NCBI RefSeq assembly: GCF_900115095.1
Contig: NZ_FOVH01000007.1
Location: 342,431-406,430 of the forward strand
Direction: 5' to 3'
DNA length: 64,000 bases
DNA from: Actinomadura madurae
Lineage (GTDB): Bacteria; Actinomycetota; Actinomycetes; Streptosporangiales; Streptosporangiaceae
In this document: piece after piece, positions 9,206 to 17,146 of the stretch
How positions within the stretch are numbered: the first letter of the stretch is position 1
How the letters are laid out: each line of letters begins with the position of its first letter
The notes under the pieces: generated by a model
What the model was told of the DNA's origin: nothing
What the model saw: the letters and a program-made list of their open reading frames with translations, nothing else
Databases searched by the model: none
Made by a program: the position numbers and the translations under genes

Positions 9206-9222
9206 GGTGGCAGTCTGCCACC
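9206..9222. promoter_or_regulatory. Inverted repeat upstream of the LuxR-type gene
   Basis: GGTGGCA-N3-TGCCACC, perfect 7-base arms, 40-56 bases upstream of the regulator start. There is no following T-run, so an operator is more likely than a terminator. It could serve autoregulation; a search for the same half-site before the NRPS operon would test this. Confidence 0.45.
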
Positions 9223-9296
9223 ATCCGCTTTCAGATCCGCTTCACCGCTTGTGCAGGTGAGCGCCGTCTAGGCGTATTGACCGCTCGATGCGGGGG

Positions 9297-9315
9297 AGGC
9301 CGCGGAAGGCGGCCT
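9297..9315. terminator. Possible hairpin terminator after DUF1990 gene
   Basis: AGGCCGC-N5-GCGGCCT lies 18 bases beyond the stop of the reverse-strand DUF1990 gene. The stem is strong but no U-tract follows, so termination is only a possibility. Confidence 0.3.
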
Positions 9316-9332
9316 TCTCGGGGTGGACTGCA

Positions 9333-9983
9333 TCATGCCCGGTCTGCGGGTTCTGCTTTGAGGGCGGCGGCGGTGAGGGTCTCCATGCGGCGGCACGCTC
9401 GCCTGTAGAACCTGAGCTGTGTCGCGCGGCCGAAGAGGACGAAGCCGAGACGCACGATCGGGTTCGGGATGGACGCCCGCTGCGAGAAGCCGTGGACGTG
9501 GAACTCCACCTCCCCCGTGTCGAGCCACTTGCGCACTTCCTGGTCCATCTGGCCGCGTTCGAGGTGGCCCTGCAGCGTCCGGTAGTTCCAGCCCCACACC
9601 CGTGCGCGGCGGCCGTCCACGTCGACGACCCCGTCGACGACGCCTCCGACGCGGAGGCCGAGGTAGAAGCGCAGCCCGTAGAACCGGCCTTCGAGCAGCA
9701 TGTCGCGGCCCGGCTCCGGAGGTCCCGAGCGGCAGATCTCCCGGATGATGCCCGGGTCGGCGTACTCGTAATTCCGGACCAGGTGGCGGGCGATCTCCCA
9801 GCTCCCTCCCTCGACCGGCGGGCCGGGCGGCTCCGGCGGCAGCGGCTGCCGGAAGTCGTCGAGGTGCCAGCCCCGCTCCGGGCGGTTCATGTCGTGCCGG
9901 TCCGGGTCGAAGTTGAGGGGAAGCCGGTGCAGGCCGGCGTGGCGCCGGCGCATCCGCCGCTCGACGCGGGTCCTCGTCCTCAT
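9333..9983 (-). CDS. DUF1990 family protein
   Basis: 216 residues, start at the ATG that overlaps the stop of the upstream gene (4 bases). It shows the DUF1990 pattern: an N-terminal YEYADPGIIREI segment, a central GVVDGVVDVDGRRARVWGWNY strand region, the TLQGHLERGQM segment, and a C-terminal FGRATQLRFYRRACRRM helix. DUF1990 proteins are widespread in actinomycetes and resemble polyketide cyclase/START folds; no reaction is established. It is co-transcribed with a second DUF1990 protein just upstream. No signal peptide or membrane helix seen. Confidence 0.75.
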   Translation of the reverse strand: MRTRTRVERRMRRRHAGLHRLPLNFDPDRHDMNRPERGWHLDDFRQPLPPEPPGPPVEGGSWEIARHLVRNYEYADPGIIREICRSGPPEPGRDMLLEGRFYGLRFYLGLRVGGVVDGVVDVDGRRARVWGWNYRTLQGHLERGQMDQEVRKWLDTGEVEFHVHGFSQRASIPNPIVRLGFVLFGRATQLRFYRRACRRMETLTAAALKAEPADRA

Positions 9984-11419
9984 CGGGTCCTCTCCGGCGG
10001 GCGCGACCGCTCCGGGCGTCCATGCCCGGCACGGCGGGCCGCGTTCTGCACGGCGGTGTAGGTGACGCCGCGCGCCTGCTGGAGAAGCCCCGCGGGAGGC
10101 AGTCCCCATATGGGGTTGAGGACGGGGTTGAAGCGCATCGGCTCGCCGTCGTCCAGTGCGGGCCCCTGGATCCGCAGTTCGCCGAACCGCTCCCAGCGGC
10201 CGAACTCGGTGGCCGCCACCAGGTCCAGCAGCAGCGGCCGCTCGTCCAGGGCGCGCGCCAGGGAGACGAGATCGGCGGGAACGTCCGAGCCTCGTCGCGC
10301 CACGGCGCCCAGCAGGACCCGGCGGTCGCCGGCGCGATACGCGAGCAGGGAACCGTAGAACGCCGGGCTCCACCTGGTCGCGGGTCGGAGCAGGTGGCGG
10401 CCCAGCCGGGTCCGTCCGGTCGTCGCCAGCAGCAGCTCCGCGTCTTCTGACTGTGGCTGCCGCCATCGGAGCGCCAGGCCCAGTACGTCCGGGAGCAGGG
10501 GAGGCAGGCCGGCCGCTCGGGAGAGCCGTGCGCGGCCGCGCAGCTCGGTGTGGTCGTCGAGGAACGGGACGCCCCAGTACCGGGACGTCCCGTGCAGGGT
10601 CAGGGTGGCGTCGAACACCAGGCCCCGGGGATGCAGCGGCCGGTCGCGCAGCCGTGCCGCCAGGGCGAAGGGGCGGGCGAACGCGGCGGTGACCGCGCCG
10701 GCGACGAGCCGTTGCGGGCGCCCCGGACCCGAGACGTCCGCCCGCTCGGTCCGGACGTCCACGTCACCGATCATGCGGCCGCCCGACAGCTCGGCGACCC
10801 GGGCGCAGAAGTGCGTCCACATGTGCAGCTGCATCTCCTTGGCGATGCCCAGGCCCACGTAGAGCGCCTTCCCCAACCGGTCGGCGCTGCGCGCCCAGGA
10901 CTCGATCGTGAAGACGACGTCGCCGTCCGGGAGGTCCCGGGCCCGGAACTCGATCTCCCCCGCCTCCAGGTGGCCCTGCAGCGTCGCGAACCGGAACGAC
11001 TCCGGCGTCCGCTCCACCACCCGGACCGGGCAGTTCCACGGCCCCGGCATGTGGACCACGTACTCGTCCCCGGCCTCCAGCGGCCGGGAGGCCCCGACGG
11101 TCTTGTCGAAGACGGCGACCTCGACCGGCGAGGCCGCGTTGAGATCCTCGCCGAGGCGCTCGATCAGCTCGGCCGCGGTCAGCCGGCAGCCCGAGACGCG
11201 GACCGTGTAGCGCCGCTGGTAGACCGGCCCGGTGCCCTGCCGCGGGGCCTGGATCCGGTCCCCGCCGCGGCGCGGGATCCGCCTGATCTCCGACACGGCC
11301 CCGGTGCGGAGCCGTCCCCGCGGCACCCGGCGGGAGTTCCGCAGCCACCGCCACAGGGCGATGCCCATGCCCGCGGGCCAGCGCGCCGCCCGCGCGCGCC
11401 GCCGCCACCGTACTCGCAC
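9980..11419 (-). CDS. Two-domain protein: DUF1990-like plus catalase-like/'phosphodiesterase' region
   Basis: 479 residues from GTG with a GGGGGG Shine-Dalgarno-like stretch; the Met at codon 18 is an alternative. The N-terminal half (about 65-215) repeats DUF1990 features, including PGPWNCPVRVVE and TLQGHLEAGEIEF, matching the neighbouring gene. The C-terminal half (about 235-460) has HPRGLVFDATLTLHG, GVPFLDD and LPDVLGLALR, a pattern I associate with actinobacterial proteins annotated as phosphodiesterase or catalase-like; no heme-ligand Tyr motif could be confirmed. The Arg-rich first 40 residues may be untranslated. Function unknown; the fusion with DUF1990 suggests a common small-molecule role with the downstream gene. 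Confidence 0.6.
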   Translation of the reverse strand: MRVRWRRRARAARWPAGMGIALWRWLRNSRRVPRGRLRTGAVSEIRRIPRRGGDRIQAPRQGTGPVYQRRYTVRVSGCRLTAAELIERLGEDLNAASPVEVAVFDKTVGASRPLEAGDEYVVHMPGPWNCPVRVVERTPESFRFATLQGHLEAGEIEFRARDLPDGDVVFTIESWARSADRLGKALYVGLGIAKEMQLHMWTHFCARVAELSGGRMIGDVDVRTERADVSGPGRPQRLVAGAVTAAFARPFALAARLRDRPLHPRGLVFDATLTLHGTSRYWGVPFLDDHTELRGRARLSRAAGLPPLLPDVLGLALRWRQPQSEDAELLLATTGRTRLGRHLLRPATRWSPAFYGSLLAYRAGDRRVLLGAVARRGSDVPADLVSLARALDERPLLLDLVAATEFGRWERFGELRIQGPALDDGEPMRFNPVLNPIWGLPPAGLLQQARGVTYTAVQNAARRAGHGRPERSRPPERTR

Positions 11420-11500
11420 GGCGCCCCCCGATACCGTCGCGTGGGTGCCCGGCCTCCGCCGGGCCGACGGGCGTGGCCTACCCGGTCCGACCTGGCCGAA

Positions 11501-11971
11501 TCACCGCGGCGGGCCGGTCTCGCCTTCCGGCGCGGCGGCGTGCTCCGGCAGGCCGCGCGTCCGCCGCCGCTCCTTCATCTCGGCCTCCTGGACGTGCCGC
11601 CGGCCTCCCGTGAGGCGGGCGCGCACCTCGCCCTCCAGCCGGTGGAACGCCTGGTAGTAGCCCTCGTCGTACTCCTCCACGAGCTGGAACGTCCAGCGGC
11701 CCCGCAGGACGTTGCGGCCGATCAGCTCCTCGGCGACCCGGCCCGCCAGGTCGCCGTGGCCCGCGGCGCGCAGGAGCTCCACGGCCTCGTCCAGTTGCCC
11801 GTCCGCCCGGCCGGTCAGCTGATGGAACGCGTACAGGTGACCCCGCGCGCACTCCGTGGTCTCCAGCGCCTCCGTCACGCGGCCGGCCGCGGCCACGGCG
11901 TCGTCACCGGCTCCCCGCGGCCTGAGATGGCGGTCCGCGGGACGGTCACCGGAACCTTCCTCTGCGATCAT
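11501..11971 (-). CDS. Conserved actinobacterial protein of unknown function
   Basis: 156 residues, ATG start. The middle (about 30-115) is predicted mostly helical, with ETTECARGHLYAFHQLTG and EYDEGYYQAFHRLEGEVR, two similar Tyr/Phe-His-containing helices that suggest a four-helix bundle. The ends are charged and low complexity (GDRPADRHLRPRG; PEHAAAPEGETGPPR). No signal peptide, membrane segment or catalytic motif. It lies 82 bases downstream of the two-domain protein start region and on the same strand, so it may belong to the same transcript. I do not recognise a function. Confidence 0.6.
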   Translation of the reverse strand: MIAEEGSGDRPADRHLRPRGAGDDAVAAAGRVTEALETTECARGHLYAFHQLTGRADGQLDEAVELLRAAGHGDLAGRVAEELIGRNVLRGRWTFQLVEEYDEGYYQAFHRLEGEVRARLTGGRRHVQEAEMKERRRTRGLPEHAAAPEGETGPPR

Positions 11972-12050
11972 GCGTCACCTCTACCCCGCGGCGAGGGCTC
12001 TGCACGGCGCGGGCCGGACCGGCACCTACGCGACGGTGACGGCGGCGCGT

Positions 12051-12623
12051 TCAGCCGACGAAGAGCCCCGCGAGACGCGGGAGGTGCCGCCGCGTCTCGT
12101 CGTCGTCCTCGACGTCCCAGCTCTCCCCGGCCGGCTCCGCGGGACGCGTCATCCCGCGCACGGCCGTCTCCATGGCCGCGTCGAGGGAGCCGGTCTCGCC
12201 CCGCACCCTCCGGTAGGCGTCCGTGACCGGGCGGCTCAGCGACTCGAAGCCGATCCAGCCGCCCTCGTCGCGGCTCATCCGGACGACCACGGGCACTCCC
12301 GCCAGGGAGTCGGGGTCGGCCACGGCCCGCGTGAACGTCTCTCGCCCGAGCAGGATCAGCCCGTCGCGGAAGTCCATGAAGCCGTCGTCCCCGCAGCCCC
12401 CCTCGATGAGATAGGCGGCGTTCCACAGCGGCTGCCGGTACGCGGTGTCGGTCACCTCGATCGCCTTGGCATAGAAGTCGATGATCTGCGCCGCCTCCAG
12501 CCCGGTGAGGAGGTCCGTCAGCGCGCCGGGCAGCGGGTCATCGGGCGGGTTCCGGTCATCGGCACGGTCGCCCACCTCGGCGCGGGCCCGCTCGATGAGG
12601 CCCCACCAGCCATCGATCGTCAC
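12051..12623 (-). CDS. DUF4240 domain protein
   Basis: 190 residues, beginning TIDGWWGLIERAR, which with the following LTGLEAAQIIDF and PLWNAAYLIEGGCGDDGFMDFRDGLILLG matches the DUF4240 family. These are small cytosolic proteins of unknown role, often near immunity or regulatory genes. All family landmarks (the WxxI start, the GGC.DDGF..FR..LI segment) are present, so it appears intact. It is on the reverse strand between the P450 and the unknown protein, with intergenic gaps of 27 and 79 bases. Confidence 0.7.
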   Translation of the reverse strand: MTIDGWWGLIERARAEVGDRADDRNPPDDPLPGALTDLLTGLEAAQIIDFYAKAIEVTDTAYRQPLWNAAYLIEGGCGDDGFMDFRDGLILLGRETFTRAVADPDSLAGVPVVVRMSRDEGGWIGFESLSRPVTDAYRRVRGETGSLDAAMETAVRGMTRPAEPAGESWDVEDDDETRRHLPRLAGLFVG

Positions 12624-12650
12624 GGGCGGCGAGCCTAGCGGGCCCGGCCC

Positions 12651-13979
12651 TCACCGGGGAGTGAGGTTCATCCGGATGTCGTCGGCGGCCCAGAGGACGA
12701 AGCGCTCGATCGGGGTGATCGTCTGGCCGGGCGCGAGCTCGAAGCGGAAGCGCTTGAGCAGAATGGCCAGGACGAGCTCGGCCTCGACCATGGCCAGGGC
12801 CGCGCCCTCGCAGCTGCGCGGGCCGAGCCCGAACGGGATGTAGGCGAGGCGGGGGCGTCCGGCGGACGCCTCCGGGGTGAACCGGCCGGGGTCGAACCGT
12901 TCCGGGTCGGGCCAGTACTCGGGGTTCATGTGCACGGCCCAGAACGGATAGAAGATCGTCGTGCCCGCCGGGACGGTGTACTCGCCGAGCCGGAGGTCCT
13001 CGGTGGCCTCCCGCGCGCCGTAGGGGCCCGGCGGGTAGAGCCGCATGGCCTCCTTGACGACCGCGTCCAGACGGGCGAGCTTCCGGAGGTCGCCGTAGTC
13101 CGGGGCGGGACGGTCGCCGAGGACCTCGTCCACCTCGGCGGTGGCGCGCTCCGCCGCGTCCGGGTGCCGGGCCAGGAGGTACAGAGTCCACGAGATGGCG
13201 ACGCCGGTGGTGTGGTGGGCGGCCAGCATGGTCATCAGGACGGTGTCGCGGATCCGCGCCGGGGACTCGCCGGCGGCGGCCAGGGCGGCGATCAGGTCGC
13301 TGCGGTCCGCGTCGTCCCGCCCGCGGTGCGCGGCGAGCACCTCGTCGGTGGTCGCGCGCAGGTAGGCCAGGGCCTCCTCGGCCCGGCGGGCCTCCTCGCC
13401 ACCGGACGCGTCCGCCTGGCCCATGTAGTGGGTGAGGACGGTCTCGAACGCGGACACGACCCGTCCGGCGGACTCCTCGGACCCCAGGCCGCTGCCGAGC
13501 GCGTACTGGCAGATCATGCTCAGGGACAGCTCGCTGAGGTCCTTCTGGAGGGCGATCGGGCCGGCGGCCGCCCGCGCCGACCACCGGTCGGCCATGCCGG
13601 TCGCCAGCGCGGTGAACTGTGCGAAATGAGCCTCGTGCGAGGGGCGACCGGCCAGCACCGACAGCATCACCCGCCGCCACGGGCCGTGCTCGGCCGCCGG
13701 GATCGTCTGGAGGTTGCCCGACTCCTGGAGGGGCGCCAGGAACTCGAAGAGCTTCTCCGGACGCTTGTCGATCTTCGCGGTGGCCTCCAGCAGGACGGGG
13801 TCGGCGACCGACACCGCCAGGCCCGCGCCGGGCAGCGGGAAGCGCACCACCGGCCCGTACTCGCCGTGCAGTTCGAGCTGGTAGTTGTGCAGCCCGCCGG
13901 CGGCCGCGATGGCGGCGCCGCCGTCGTCCTCGGTGGGCGGTCCGGGGATTTGCGATGCTGTGCTGGCGTCGCCTGGCAT
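12651..13979 (-). CDS. Cytochrome P450
   Basis: 442-residue soluble P450. The heme loop reads FGLGPRSCEG (Cys axial ligand), the K-helix ExxR is in KEAMRLYPPG, and a PERF-like stretch (PDPERFDPGRF) precedes the heme loop. The I-helix oxygen-activation motif reads AHHTT, where the usual acidic residue of (A/G)Gx(D/E)TT is His. The start was chosen at the ATG with GGGAG four bases upstream; the open frame continues far upstream but only as antisense to the methyltransferase. Divergent from that methyltransferase across 129 bases. It needs an external ferredoxin/reductase, not seen here. Substrate unknown. Confidence 0.9.
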   Translation of the reverse strand: MPGDASTASQIPGPPTEDDGGAAIAAAGGLHNYQLELHGEYGPVVRFPLPGAGLAVSVADPVLLEATAKIDKRPEKLFEFLAPLQESGNLQTIPAAEHGPWRRVMLSVLAGRPSHEAHFAQFTALATGMADRWSARAAAGPIALQKDLSELSLSMICQYALGSGLGSEESAGRVVSAFETVLTHYMGQADASGGEEARRAEEALAYLRATTDEVLAAHRGRDDADRSDLIAALAAAGESPARIRDTVLMTMLAAHHTTGVAISWTLYLLARHPDAAERATAEVDEVLGDRPAPDYGDLRKLARLDAVVKEAMRLYPPGPYGAREATEDLRLGEYTVPAGTTIFYPFWAVHMNPEYWPDPERFDPGRFTPEASAGRPRLAYIPFGLGPRSCEGAALAMVEAELVLAILLKRFRFELAPGQTITPIERFVLWAADDIRMNLTPR

Positions 13980-14108
13980 TTGCGCTCCCGCGTACAGATC
14001 TCGGCTTCGGTTGTACCCGAGTTGATCACAATGCTTACATGTTGGGGGACGAATCGCGATAAGTCCGAAGCCGGACACGATCCGCCCACGAGAGGCCGGG
14101 AGGAGATG

Positions 14109-14927
14109 ATGGACGGCATCGATGTGAATACGCCGAACGTCCCGCGAATGTACGACTACCTCCTCGGCGGCAAGGACAACTATGCCGCCGACCGGGAGGC
14201 CGTGGAAGAGGTGGTCCGGCATGCTCCGGACACGCCGTTCATGGCGCGCGAGAACCGCGCCTTCCTGCGGCGCGCGGTGCGTTTCCTGGCCGAGTCCGGC
14301 ATCCGCCAGTTCATCGACATCGGCTCGGGGCTGCCCACCCAGGGCAACGTGCACGAGATCGCCCACCAGGTCGCGCCCGACGCCCGCGTCGTCTACGTCG
14401 ACCGGGAGCCGGTCGTGCTGGCCCACGGGCGGGCGCTGCTGGCCGCCACACCGGAGGTGACGGTCATCCAGGGCGACGCCCGGCGGCCCGGCGAGATCCT
14501 GGAGGATCCGGAGCTGAACGCGCTCATCGACTTCGACCGGCCGGTCGCGGTGCTGATGCTGGCGGTGCTCCACTTCATCGGCGACCACGACGACCCGCCC
14601 GGCATCGTGGCGCGACTGCGCGACGCGGTCGTCCCCGGGAGCTACCTGGCCGTGTCGCACGTGACCGGCGACTTCGACACCGACAGCCGGGTCCGGGACG
14701 CGGGCGCGGTATACGAAAAGGCCACGTATCAGATCACCCTGCGCGCCCGCGCGGAGATCGCGCGCCTGTTCGACGGCTTCGAACTCGTCGATCCGGGACT
14801 CACCACTTTGTCGATGTGGCGTCCGGACCCGGGTTCGACCGTTCCACTCCGGGCCGACCGCCAATGGTGCTATGCCGGTGTCGGACGCAGGGTGAGCCCC
14901 GGCGAGGACGAGTCGGGCCAAGCCTGA
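14109..14927 (+). CDS. SAM-dependent methyltransferase, SAV2177/DUF574 family
   Basis: 272 residues. Family hallmarks: PNVPRMYDYLLGGKDNYAAD at the N-terminus, the SAM-binding strand FIDIGSGLPT, VYVDREPVV, and the C-terminal RADRQWCYAGVGRR. The ATG at 14109 is preferred over 14106 because AGGAG directly abuts the first. These proteins are very common in actinomycetes and expanded in Streptosporangiales; substrates are mostly unknown. Divergent from the P450, so a shared regulatory region is possible. Complete, no unusual residues noted. Confidence 0.88.
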   Translation: MDGIDVNTPNVPRMYDYLLGGKDNYAADREAVEEVVRHAPDTPFMARENRAFLRRAVRFLAESGIRQFIDIGSGLPTQGNVHEIAHQVAPDARVVYVDREPVVLAHGRALLAATPEVTVIQGDARRPGEILEDPELNALIDFDRPVAVLMLAVLHFIGDHDDPPGIVARLRDAVVPGSYLAVSHVTGDFDTDSRVRDAGAVYEKATYQITLRARAEIARLFDGFELVDPGLTTLSMWRPDPGSTVPLRADRQWCYAGVGRRVSPGEDESGQA

Positions 14928-14975
14928 GCAATTTGGTTGAAGTTTGTAATTCTTGCTTCGACTGGGTTTGACCAG

Positions 14976-14994
14976 TTCCCTCAACAGGAGGGAA
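14976..14994. terminator. Possible terminator hairpin between convergent genes
   Basis: TTCCCTC-N5-GAGGGAA perfect stem, 49 bases after the methyltransferase stop and 37 bases from the end of the opposing LLM gene, just after an unusually AT-rich stretch (about 14934-14960). No U-tract follows, so efficiency is uncertain. Confidence 0.4.
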
Positions 14995-15030
14995 AGTGCT
15001 CCCTTCCCGGGGCTCCAGAGACGCCGGAGG

Positions 15031-15876
15031 TCAGAGGCCGAGGCGCCGGGCGTGCCGGCCGAGGAAGGCGACGACCTCGTCGGCGGGCTTGTCCGGCAGA
15101 CCCCACATGATCTCGGTGACGCCGGCCTCCTCCCATGCCGCGATGTCCTCGGGCGAGGGGCGCATCGCGGCCAGGACGGAGATCTCCGGCCGGCCGGTCC
15201 GCCCCGCGTCGCTCCAGGCCGCCTGGAACTCGGCGGCCTTGGGCAGGATGTCGCGCTCGATCGGGGTGGTGATCCAGCCGTCGGCGTGGGCGGCGATCCA
15301 GGCGAACGTCTTCGGCCCGCCGCCCGCGCCGATCAGCAGCGGGATGTGCGGCTGGACGGGCTTGGGCCAGGCCCAGGACGGGCCGAACGAGACGAACTCC
15401 CCGGCGTAGGACGCCTGCTCCTCGGTCCACAGCGCGCGCATCGCCTCGACGTACTCGCGCAGCACCGTCCGGCGCTTGCCCGCGGGGACGTGGTGGTCGG
15501 CGAGTTCGTCGGTGTTCCACCCGAACCCGGCGCCGACCGTGACGCGCCCGCCGGACAGGTGGTCGAGCGTGGCGATGGCCTTGGCGAGCGTGATCGGGTC
15601 CGACTCCACCGGCAGCGCCACCGCGGTCGCGAGCCGGATCGTGGACGTGACGGTGACCGCGGACGCCAGCGAGACCCACGGGTCCAGCGTGCGCATGTAG
15701 CGGTCGTCGGGCAGCGTCTCGTCACCCGTGCCCGGATGCGCCGCATCGCGCTTGACCGGGATGTGCGTGTGCTCGGGCACGTAGAAGGTGTGGAACCCGT
15801 TCTCCTCTGCGGCCTTCGCGGCGGCGGCGGGCGTGATGCCCCTGTCACTGGTGAAGAGCACGATGCCGTGTCGCAT
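15031..15876 (-). CDS. LLM-class F420-dependent oxidoreductase
   Basis: 281-residue luciferase-like TIM-barrel protein. Visible landmarks are FHTFYVPEHTHIP at the N-terminus, IRLATAVALPVESDPITLAK, DHLSGGRVTVGAGFGWNTDEL and IPLLIGAGGGPKTFAWIAAHADGW, the usual F420-type LLM sequence order (TIGR03619-like). Such enzymes use coenzyme F420 or FMN to oxidise or reduce varied substrates. The ATG is 11 bases downstream of a 14-bp palindrome, so control by a TetR-family repressor is likely. Convergent with the methyltransferase. Substrate not predictable. Confidence 0.87.
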   Translation of the reverse strand: MRHGIVLFTSDRGITPAAAAKAAEENGFHTFYVPEHTHIPVKRDAAHPGTGDETLPDDRYMRTLDPWVSLASAVTVTSTIRLATAVALPVESDPITLAKAIATLDHLSGGRVTVGAGFGWNTDELADHHVPAGKRRTVLREYVEAMRALWTEEQASYAGEFVSFGPSWAWPKPVQPHIPLLIGAGGGPKTFAWIAAHADGWITTPIERDILPKAAEFQAAWSDAGRTGRPEISVLAAMRPSPEDIAAWEEAGVTEIMWGLPDKPADEVVAFLGRHARRLGL

Positions 15877-15887
15877 GCGTCCGATAC

Positions 15888-15901
15888 TAGAACGCGTTCT
15901 A
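15888..15901. promoter_or_regulatory. 14-bp palindromic operator, TetR/KstR-like
   Basis: TAGAACGCGTTCTA is a perfect palindrome and fits TNNAACNNGTTNNA, the published binding consensus of the cholesterol/lipid regulator KstR in mycobacteria and rhodococci; other TetR-family proteins use similar sites. It lies immediately before the LLM oxidoreductase start and would block its promoter. No TetR gene is adjacent. Confidence 0.6.
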
Positions 15902-15925
15902 TCGACGCGGAGCCCGGATCCCGCT

Positions 15926-16834
15926 CTACGGTTCGCGGCCGCCGCGCACGGCCCGCGGGAGGGCGGTCAGCTTCCGGCCGACCTTGAAGCTGACCGAGCC
16001 GCGGACGGCTTCCAGCTCGTGCCTGGCGCGGGCCAGCTTCTCCTCCGTGCGGGCCAGCCGCTGCTCGGCCTGGGCGAGCCGCTCCTTCAGCTTGGCGCCA
16101 TCGTTCTTCTTCTTCGCCGCCTTGCCCTTGATGCGGACGAGCGGCCGCCCGGCGACCTCCTGGACCTCGTGCCAGACGTCCTCCCGGCCGCGCAGCCACT
16201 CCAGGAGCTCGTCCTGGACGGTGGCGGAGTCGCCCCAGGTGCCGTAGAGCTTCTGGGTCGTCACGCAGATCGGGCGAAGCCCGTCGACGGCCACCGCCTC
16301 CCAGACCGCGGCGGAGACGCCGGGGGTGTGCTCGGACCGGTAGTCGTCGCACACGATGAGCCCGCCGGAGGGGAGCATGACGTGCGCGGCCCGGATGTCG
16401 CCGTTCACGTGCTCGTACAGGTGGGACGCGTCCACGTGCACGAACCGGCAGGTCTCGGGCTGGACGTGGTCGAGGATGAGCGACGTGGGGCCTTGGATGA
16501 TCTCCGGGAGCTCATCGTGGAACGCGCGGTAGTTGGACTCGAACCCCCTGCGGGTCAGGGTGGAGTACGAGCCCTCCATCTCCGCCTGGTTGGAGTCGTC
16601 CGGTGCGTCGGAGTCGAACAGGTCGCACACCGTGAAGGTCTCGCCCTCGCGCAGGTGCCGCCCCATGAGGATGGCGCTCTTGCCGAGGTAGGAGCCGAGC
16701 TCCACGAGGTCGCCCCGCTGCCCCATGCGTTCCTGGCGTTCCAGGAACCAGGTGAAGAGCAGCTGGTCGACCTTGGGGAACCACCCCTTGACGTCGTCGA
16801 GCGACGCGGGCCGCCCGGTGTCTTGGCTGATCAT
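15926..16834 (-). CDS. Class I methyltransferase-like protein with C-terminal coiled coil
   Basis: 302 residues from the ATG preceded by GGAG at good spacing; ATGs at 16846 and 16852 and a GTG at 16876 are alternatives. The core has the methyltransferase-24/cephalosporin-hydroxylase-like pattern: DLVELGSYLGKSAILMG (SAM-binding glycines), FTVCDLFDSD, FVHVDASHLYEHVNGDIR and GGLIVCDDY. The C-terminal 70 residues are a Lys/Arg/Glu/Ala-rich coiled coil (LKERLAQAEQRLARTEEKL). Such proteins often modify saccharides or sit beside glycosyltransferases; here there are none nearby. Divergent from the cbtB riboswitch region. Substrate unknown. Confidence 0.75.
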   Translation of the reverse strand: MISQDTGRPASLDDVKGWFPKVDQLLFTWFLERQERMGQRGDLVELGSYLGKSAILMGRHLREGETFTVCDLFDSDAPDDSNQAEMEGSYSTLTRRGFESNYRAFHDELPEIIQGPTSLILDHVQPETCRFVHVDASHLYEHVNGDIRAAHVMLPSGGLIVCDDYRSEHTPGVSAAVWEAVAVDGLRPICVTTQKLYGTWGDSATVQDELLEWLRGREDVWHEVQEVAGRPLVRIKGKAAKKKNDGAKLKERLAQAEQRLARTEEKLARARHELEAVRGSVSFKVGRKLTALPRAVRGGREP

Positions 16835-16941
16835 GTACGACTCCATCGTCATCGTGTTTCGGGAGCGAGGGGACACGAAGCACCGAAGCCGTCATGGTAG
16901 GTGAACGGAGCGTCATGACCACAATCGCGGTATCGGTCAGG

Positions 16942-16973
16942 GTGGACGACATCGACAGTGGACGACATTGACA
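16942..16973. repeat. Two tandem 16-base direct repeats
   Basis: GTGGACGACATCGACA (16942-16957) is followed directly by GTGGACGACATTGACA (16958-16973), 15 of 16 identical, and then an inverted half GTGTCCAC. It sits between the coiled-coil methyltransferase start and the cobalamin riboswitch, as expected for a protein binding site controlling one of them. Confidence 0.7.
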
Positions 16974-16995
16974 GCGGTGTCCACGGCGCCGTACG

Positions 16996-17115
16996 GTTCG
17001 GCTGATTCACGGTCGCCCGAGGGAAATCCGGTGAGATGCCGGTGCGGACGCGCCACTGTATCCGGGACGCGGATCCCGGGAGCCAGGTCGCTCGGGTGAT
17101 CGCGACCTCATTGTC
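16996..17115 (+). ncRNA. Cobalamin riboswitch upstream of cbtBA
   Basis: The leader of cbtB contains conserved B12-riboswitch segments in order: GGGAAATCCGGTG (about 17021), GATGCCGGTGCGG, the box GCGCCACTGTA (17050-17060), and AGCCAGGTCG (17081-17090). Flanking CGCCCGAG and CTCGGGTG can pair to close the structure. Adenosylcobalamin binding would repress the downstream cobalt uptake and corrin genes. Exact ends are approximate. Confidence 0.85.
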
Positions 17116-17146
17116 CGGGACGCGCTAGATCCCCTACGGAGGCACC

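Noticed and set aside
13980..14984. Upstream extension of the P450 frame (335 extra codons)
   Set aside because: It is antisense to the SAV2177 methyltransferase; an ATG with a good ribosome site starts the P450 at 13979.
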